A DNA stretch of 64,000 nt from Streptomyces sp. V3I7 (GTDB lineage Bacteria; Actinomycetota; Actinomycetes; Streptomycetales; Streptomycetaceae), in assembly GCF_030817495.1 (NCBI RefSeq), contig NZ_JAUSZK010000001.1, positions 5,559,001 to 5,623,000 of the forward strand, read 5' to 3'. Of this stretch, positions 59,815-64,000 are shown one piece after another. Position numbers and translations under genes: made by a program. The notes beneath the pieces were generated by a model that made no database searches, was not told the origin of the DNA, and was given only the letters and a program-made list of their open reading frames with translations. Within the stretch, counting starts at the first letter, position 1. Each line of letters starts with the position of its first letter.

Positions 59815-60597
59815 TCAGTTGTCGCGCAGGAACTGGCGCGCCAGCCGATCGCCCAGCGTCACCGCCGCGCTGTGGCTCTCGATGGGGGAGACCTTCGAGT
59901 TCTTGAAGAGGATGTACGTCACGCCGGAGGCCGTGCCGCCGGCCACCGGGTCGGGGTCGATGCCGAGGGCCTTCGCGGTGGCGTACGAGGCCTCGCCGAT
60001 GATCTGGGTGGGGCCGGTGTCGCCCACCACCGCGTACGCCACCTTGTCGCCGTGGATGACGGCGACCACGCCGCCGCCCTTGATGCCCGCGTCGGCGTAG
60101 TTCCAGATGCCGCTCGGGCCGGGCACGACGACGTAGGGCAGCGTCTCCGACTTCAGCGGCAGGCCGTCGGACTGGGTGAACGCCGTCTCGGGCTGGAACC
60201 AGCCGCCCGTGTCCTCGTTGCAGTGCGCCGAGCGCTGCCCGTCGCAGTCGATGTCCATGTCGGCCTTCCAGAACACCGCGCCGTTCTTGCCGCACACGGG
60301 GACCGTGGCCGCCGTGCCGCTGTCGGGGCGGTACTTGCCGTGCGAGACCTGGGAGCACGACGTCACCTTGGCCAGCAGCGAGGCCGCGTCGACCGAGCGC
60401 TCCCGGGCCGGCGCGACCGAATGCCCGGTGTGTGCGACGGACTGCCCGGCGTGCGTGACGGTGGGCGTGGCCGCGGCGGCCGGCAGTGCGGCCCCGCAGA
60501 ACGCGCAGGCGGCAAGGGCCGCGGTGAGGGTCGGCGGGCGCCGTTTGCGGCGCATCGCCCCGGAGCGAAAACTGGGAAGACGGGACATTTTGGGCAT
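59815..60597 (-). CDS. secreted GH75 chitosanase
   Basis: A 260-residue exported enzyme. The N-terminus (SRLPSFRSG, MRRKRRPPTLTAALAACAFC) with a GAALPAAAA tail is a signal peptide. The mature part matches glycoside hydrolase family 75: AVFWKADMDIDCDGQRSAHC carries the catalytic aspartate region, and VGDTGPTQIIGEASYATAKA the glutamate region; paired cysteines (CSQ...VCG, DCDG...HCN) suggest disulfides. It would split chitosan outside the cell. Starts at ATG 60597, 60588 or 60555 are all in frame; none has a strong ribosome site. Confidence 0.87.
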   Translation of the reverse strand: MPKMSRLPSFRSGAMRRKRRPPTLTAALAACAFCGAALPAAAATPTVTHAGQSVAHTGHSVAPARERSVDAASLLAKVTSCSQVSHGKYRPDSGTAATVPVCGKNGAVFWKADMDIDCDGQRSAHCNEDTGGWFQPETAFTQSDGLPLKSETLPYVVVPGPSGIWNYADAGIKGGGVVAVIHGDKVAYAVVGDTGPTQIIGEASYATAKALGIDPDPVAGGTASGVTYILFKNSKVSPIESHSAAVTLGDRLARQFLRDN

Positions 60598-60648
60598 TTA
60601 ACCCGGATTTATCCCGAGAGTCACGCTGTTTCCGGGAGGTGAGGCGTC

Positions 60649-61260
60649 ATGTTCGTCCGCACCGTTTACGCGACCGGCGACCCGGCGAAGATCGACACTG
60701 CGGTCAGGGCTCTGAACACGGAGGGGCGCGACCTGCTCGAAGAACGTCCCGGCTACCGCGGATCGGGCGTCTTCGTGGACCGGGAAACCGGCAAGATCCT
60801 GACCGTGAGCTGGTGGGACTCCGAGGAGAACAGACGTAACAGCGACACGGTGATGCGGGAGCGGCGCGGCGGCCTGCTGGCGCCGTTCGCGGGGACGGTG
60901 GCGGTCCGCAACTACGAGGTGGCCGTCGTCCACCCCGTCCGGCATCCACGGGCCGGCGGGGGACTGCGCATCACCACGCTGGAGTTCGCCCCCGCGGACA
61001 CGGACCTGCTCGCCGAGACCTTCCGGGCGACCGTGGTGCCCCGGCTCGACACCCTCCCGGGGCTGGCACGCGCCGCCCTCTTCGTGGACCGGGAGCGCGG
61101 TCGGGGCCTGGTGGGCGTGGTTTTCGTCGACCGCGACGCGCTGGCCGCCTCCCGCGCGGCCCACGCGGAGATCCGGCGCGAAGGGGCGGCCAAGGCGCGG
61201 GTTGCCGTGACCGGCCTGGAGGAGTTCGAGGTGGTGCACGCGGACGTGCGTCTCGACTGA
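60649..61260 (+). CDS. duplicated dimeric alpha/beta-barrel (ABM-like) protein
   Basis: A 203-residue protein of two similar halves: FVRTVYATGDPAKIDTAVRA with PGYRGSGVFVDRETGKILTV SW-type strand, and LRITTLEFAPADTDLLAETF with LPGLARAALFVDRERGRGLV. Each half is one ferredoxin-like barrel subunit, as in ABM monooxygenases. No catalytic residue is evident. The ATG at 60649 follows GGGAGGTG. It diverges from the chitosanase gene and ends in a convergent terminator. Confidence 0.82.
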   Translation: MFVRTVYATGDPAKIDTAVRALNTEGRDLLEERPGYRGSGVFVDRETGKILTVSWWDSEENRRNSDTVMRERRGGLLAPFAGTVAVRNYEVAVVHPVRHPRAGGGLRITTLEFAPADTDLLAETFRATVVPRLDTLPGLARAALFVDRERGRGLVGVVFVDRDALAASRAAHAEIRREGAAKARVAVTGLEEFEVVHADVRLD

Positions 61261-61328
61261 CTCCCGGCACCGGGGAGTTCGGTCAGTGCGTGTCCCGACT
61301 CCGGCCGTCGGCAACGGGATCGAGGGGA

Positions 61329-61369
61329 CGGTCGTACACCCCACCGCCGGCGCAAGGGGCGTACGACCG
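61329..61369. terminator. bidirectional hairpin terminator
   Basis: CGGTCGTAC (61329-61337) and GTACGACCG (61361-61369) pair exactly, with further CCCC/GGGG pairing inside the loop, between the convergent ABM-like and aldo/keto reductase genes. Confidence 0.8.
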
Positions 61370-61385
61370 CTGTCGCCTGGTTTGC

Positions 61386-62222
61386 TCAGACCATGTCGAA
61401 CGTCGCCGGGTCGGGACCCAGGCGGCGGTCCTCGTTCAGCGCGCTGATCGCCGCGAGGTCCTCGGTGTCCAGGCTGAAGTCGAAGACGTCGATGTTCTCC
61501 TGGATCCGGGACGGCGTCACGGACTTCGGGATCACGATGTTGCCCTCCTGGACGTGCCAGCGCAGCACGACCTGGGCCGGGGTGCGGTTGTGCTTCTGGG
61601 CGATCGCGATGATGGCCGGCACCTCCAGCAGGCCCTTGCCCGAACCGAGCGGCGACCAGGCCTCGGTGCGGATGCCCTGCTCGGCGTGGAACTCACGGGC
61701 CGCGCGCTGCTGGAGCTGCGGGTGGAGCTCGATCTGGTTGACCGCCGGGATGACCGACGTCTCGGAGATCAGCCGCTGGAGGTGCTCCGGAAGGAAGTTG
61801 GAGACGCCGATGGCGCGGATCCGGCCGTCGCTGTACAGCTTCTCCAGCGCCTTGTACGTGTCGACGTACTTGTCCTGGGCCGGCAGCGGCCAGTGGATCA
61901 GGTACAGGTCCACGTGGTCGAGGCCGAGCTTGTCCAGCGACGCGTCGAAGGCGCGCAGGGTGCTGTCGTAGCCCTGCTCGGCGTTCCAGAGCTTGGTGGT
62001 GACGAAGACGTCCTCGCGGGGCAGGCCGGAGGCGGCGATGGCCTTGCCGGTGCCCTCCTCGTTGCCGTAGATCGCCGCGGTGTCGATGCTGCGGTACCCG
62101 GCTTCCAGCGCGGTGGCGACGGCGCGCTCCGCCTCGTCGTCCGGCACCTGCCAGACACCGAAGCCCAGCTGGGGCATCTCGACGCCGTTGTTCAGGATGA
62201 TCGGGGGGACCTTGCTGCTCAC
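61386..62222 (-). CDS. aldo/keto reductase
   Basis: A 278-residue NADPH-dependent aldo/keto reductase. It begins VSSKVPPIILNNGVEMPQLG and has the catalytic tetrad in YRSIDTAAIYGNE (Asp, Tyr), VTTKLWN (Lys) and YLIHWPLP (His); IPKSVTPSRIQENIDVFDF binds the cofactor phosphate. It belongs to the 2,5-diketo-gluconate reductase-like group; the substrate is unknown. The GTG at 62222 fits the family start; the in-frame extension to 62339 is upstream DNA. A TGACA-repeat operator candidate lies about 100 bases upstream. Confidence 0.95.
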   Translation of the reverse strand: MSSKVPPIILNNGVEMPQLGFGVWQVPDDEAERAVATALEAGYRSIDTAAIYGNEEGTGKAIAASGLPREDVFVTTKLWNAEQGYDSTLRAFDASLDKLGLDHVDLYLIHWPLPAQDKYVDTYKALEKLYSDGRIRAIGVSNFLPEHLQRLISETSVIPAVNQIELHPQLQQRAAREFHAEQGIRTEAWSPLGSGKGLLEVPAIIAIAQKHNRTPAQVVLRWHVQEGNIVIPKSVTPSRIQENIDVFDFSLDTEDLAAISALNEDRRLGPDPATFDMV

Positions 62223-62323
62223 GAGCTCATGATCCTTCGCTTGTCGACAGGTGGCACTGTCATGGTCAACGATCACGGGCGGTCGCGCATTCCTGACCGG
62301 AGGATCCGACTCATTTTTGACCA

Positions 62324-62343
62324 TGACATGACATGACATGTCA
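62324..62343. promoter_or_regulatory. TGACA triple repeat with palindromic end
   Basis: Three TGACA units (62324, 62329, 62334) are followed by TGTCA (62339-62343), making a TGACATGTCA palindrome. It lies between the acyl-CoA synthetase stop and the aldo/keto reductase start, both on the minus strand. Confidence 0.45.
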
Positions 62344-62370
62344 CGTCCGGACGGCGGGGCCGCGCCGTCC

Positions 62371-64000
62371 TCACGCCCGGTACAGCGCGTTCACCTCGTT
62401 CTCGTACGCCTTCTCGATCGCCTTGCGCTTCAGCTTCAACGACGGCGTCAGCAGGCCGTGTTCCTCGGTGAACGACTCGGCGAGGATGCGGAACGTGCGG
62501 ATCGACTCGGCCTGCGAGACCAGCGTGTTGGCGGCGACCACCGCGCGCCGCACCTCGGTCTCCAGATCGGGGTCCCGCACCAGTTGCGTGGGGGTCAGCT
62601 TCGGCTTGCCCCGCATGGTCAGCCAGTGGTCGACGGCCTCGTGGTCGAGGGTTATCAGGGCCGCGATGTAGGGGCGGTCGTTGCCGACGACGATGCACTG
62701 GTTGATCAGCGGATGGTCGCGGACGCGCTCCTCCAGCACCCCGGGCGAGACGCTCTTGCCGCCGGAGGTCACCAGGATCTCCTTCTTGCGGCCGGTGATG
62801 GTGAGATAGCCGTCCTGGTCCAGTGAGCCCAGGTCGCCGGTGGCCAGCCAGCCGTCGTGCAGGGTCTCGTCGGTCGCCTTCGGGTTGTTGAGGTAGCCCT
62901 GGAAGACGTTCCCGCCGTGCAGCCAGATCTCGCCGTCGTCGGCTATGTGTACGGTGACGCCCGGTATCGCCTGGCCGACGGTGCCGTAACGGGTGTGGTA
63001 GGGCGGGTTGGCGGTCGCGGCCGCCGTCGACTCCGTGAGGCCGTACCCCTCGTAGATGTGCACGCCCGCGCCCGCGAAGAACAGGCCCAGCTTGCGGTCC
63101 ATGGCCGAGCCGCCGGACATGGCGTTGCGGATGCGGCCACCCATCGCGGCGCGCACCTTCGTGTAGACCAGCTTGTCGAAGAGCTGGTGCTGCATGCGCA
63201 GTCCGGCCGACGGGCCCGGCCCGGTGCCCCATGCCTTCGCCTCCACCGCGTCGGCGTACCGGACCGCGACGTCGATGGCCTTCTCGAACGGCCCCGACTT
63301 GCCGTCGCGTTCCGCCTTGCGGCGGGCCGCGTTGAACACCTTCTCGAAGATGTACGGCACCGCGAGGATGAACGTCGGCTTGAACGCGGCGAGATCGGGC
63401 AGCAGCGCGGCGGCGTTGAGCTGCGGCTGATGCCCGAGGCGGACCTTGCCGCGGAACGTGGCGACCTCCACCATCCGCCCGAAGACGTGGGCCAGCGGAA
63501 GGAAGAGAAGCGTCGAGGCCTCGTCGCCCTTCTTGGAGTGGAACACCGGCTCCCAGCGCTTGATGACCGTGTCCGCCTCGAACATGAAGTTGCCGTGCGA
63601 GAGGACGCAGCCCTTGGGGCGGCCGGTGGTGCCCGAGGTGTAGATGATCGTGGCGATCGAGTCGGGGGTGATCGCCCGCCGGTGCCGGTGCACCACCTCG
63701 TCGTCGAGGTGCGCGCCCGCGTCGTACAGCTCCTGGACGCAGCCCGCGTCCAGCTGCCAGAGCTGGCGCAGGTGCGGGAGCCGGTCGATGACGGTGGCGA
63801 TCGTCATCGCGTGGTCCTCGTGCTCCACGATCGCCGCCGACACCTCGGCGTCGTACAGCATCCAGAAGCACTGCTCGGCGGAGGAGGTGGGGTAGATCGG
63901 CACCACCTGCGCGCCGATGGTCCACAGCGCGAAGTCGAAGAGGGTCCACTCGTAGCGGGTGCGGGACATGATGGCGACCCGCTCGCCGAACCGGATGCCA
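62371..64000 (-). CDS. long-chain acyl-CoA synthetase, 5' end cut by window
   Basis: At least 543 codons of an AMP-forming acyl-CoA synthetase (FadD/FACL type). The frame is open to the right edge, where GIRFGERVAIMSRTRYEWTL places the start further upstream. The ATP motif is IIYTSGTTGRPKGCVLSHGN; the adenylation core includes YEGYGLTESTAAATANPP, WLATGDLGSLDQDGYLTITG and RKKEILVTSGGKSVSPGVLE. It activates fatty acids with ATP and CoA for degradation or lipid synthesis. It ends KAIEKAYENEVNALYRA and is followed by the aldo/keto reductase gene. Confidence 0.95.
   Translation of the reverse strand, partial: GIRFGERVAIMSRTRYEWTLFDFALWTIGAQVVPIYPTSSAEQCFWMLYDAEVSAAIVEHEDHAMTIATVIDRLPHLRQLWQLDAGCVQELYDAGAHLDDEVVHRHRRAITPDSIATIIYTSGTTGRPKGCVLSHGNFMFEADTVIKRWEPVFHSKKGDEASTLLFLPLAHVFGRMVEVATFRGKVRLGHQPQLNAAALLPDLAAFKPTFILAVPYIFEKVFNAARRKAERDGKSGPFEKAIDVAVRYADAVEAKAWGTGPGPSAGLRMQHQLFDKLVYTKVRAAMGGRIRNAMSGGSAMDRKLGLFFAGAGVHIYEGYGLTESTAAATANPPYHTRYGTVGQAIPGVTVHIADDGEIWLHGGNVFQGYLNNPKATDETLHDGWLATGDLGSLDQDGYLTITGRKKEILVTSGGKSVSPGVLEERVRDHPLINQCIVVGNDRPYIAALITLDHEAVDHWLTMRGKPKLTPTQLVRDPDLETEVRRAVVAANTLVSQAESIRTFRILAESFTEEHGLLTPSLKLKRKAIEKAYENEVNALYRA

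Overview
The window is a stretch of actinobacterial chromosome, almost certainly Streptomyces. The DNA is very G+C rich with strong third-position G/C bias, GTG starts and GTGA/ATGA stop-start overlaps are common, one gene carries the rare TTA (bldA) codon, and the gene families are typical streptomycete ones (Scr1-type HTH with DUF5753, SpoIIE/GAF/ATPase phosphatase, DUF6158, CCR/MeaA block). I found no tRNA, rRNA, CRISPR array, insertion sequence or phage. Both ends cut genes: a YqcI/YcgG-family gene on the left and a long-chain acyl-CoA synthetase on the right.

Layout. 1-4.7 kb: YqcI/YcgG protein, Nudix hydrolase, ADP-ribosylglycohydrolase, glycerate kinase and a G+C-rich intergenic repeat array. 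4.7-6.2 kb: psd-pssA (phosphatidylserine synthesis and decarboxylation). 6.3-12.4 kb: a tightly coupled minus-strand operon ccr-meaA-mcl-maoC-acyl-CoA dehydrogenase, the core of the ethylmalonyl-CoA pathway, followed upstream by a TetR regulator and a fused 3-hydroxyacyl-CoA dehydrogenase that could feed crotonyl-CoA to Ccr. 16-29.5 kb: accessory genes (HEAT protein with a TTA codon, GNAT, RidA, secreted S33 peptidase, radical SAM, SRPBCC, MFS transporter fused to three beta-sandwich repeats, SpoIIE-type phosphatase, methyltransferase, secreted FG-GAP propeller). 29.6-34.7 kb: a four-gene peptidase operon (M55, M20, S9, S66). 34.7-41.1 kb: LapA-like, GNAT, DUF5107/TPR, VOC, transketolase, and a LigD-type primase-polymerase gene with two compensating frameshifts. 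41.3-46.3 kb: methyltransferase, PAP2-diacylglycerol kinase fusion, histidine phosphatase, ABC-F ATPase. 46.3-54.7 kb: small DUF genes, SigB/F-type sigma factor, anchored Gly-rich secreted protein, a lysine-free aminotransferase-fold protein coupled to an MBL hydrolase, a resolvase-like remnant protein, OsmC and a second DnaK. 54.7-58.7 kb: an Scr1-type regulator and a four-gene operon starting with a WXG100-like protein (type VII secretion-like). 58.8-64 kb: methyltransferase, GH75 chitosanase, dimeric alpha/beta-barrel protein, aldo/keto reductase, acyl-CoA synthetase.

The most unusual recurring signal is not a gene. At least four loci carry tandem copies of the extreme 3' end of a gene, stop codon included, just downstream of it: the MFS gene (21 bp), the SpoIIE-type gene (about 184 bp, two decayed extra copies), a methyltransferase gene (two identical 107-bp copies) and the resolvase-like gene (33 bp). 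Also notable are the lysine-free aminotransferase homologue, the twice-shifted LigD polymerase gene, the WXG100-led operon, a 32-bp perfect palindrome before transketolase and a 23-bp bulged hairpin before the sigma factor.
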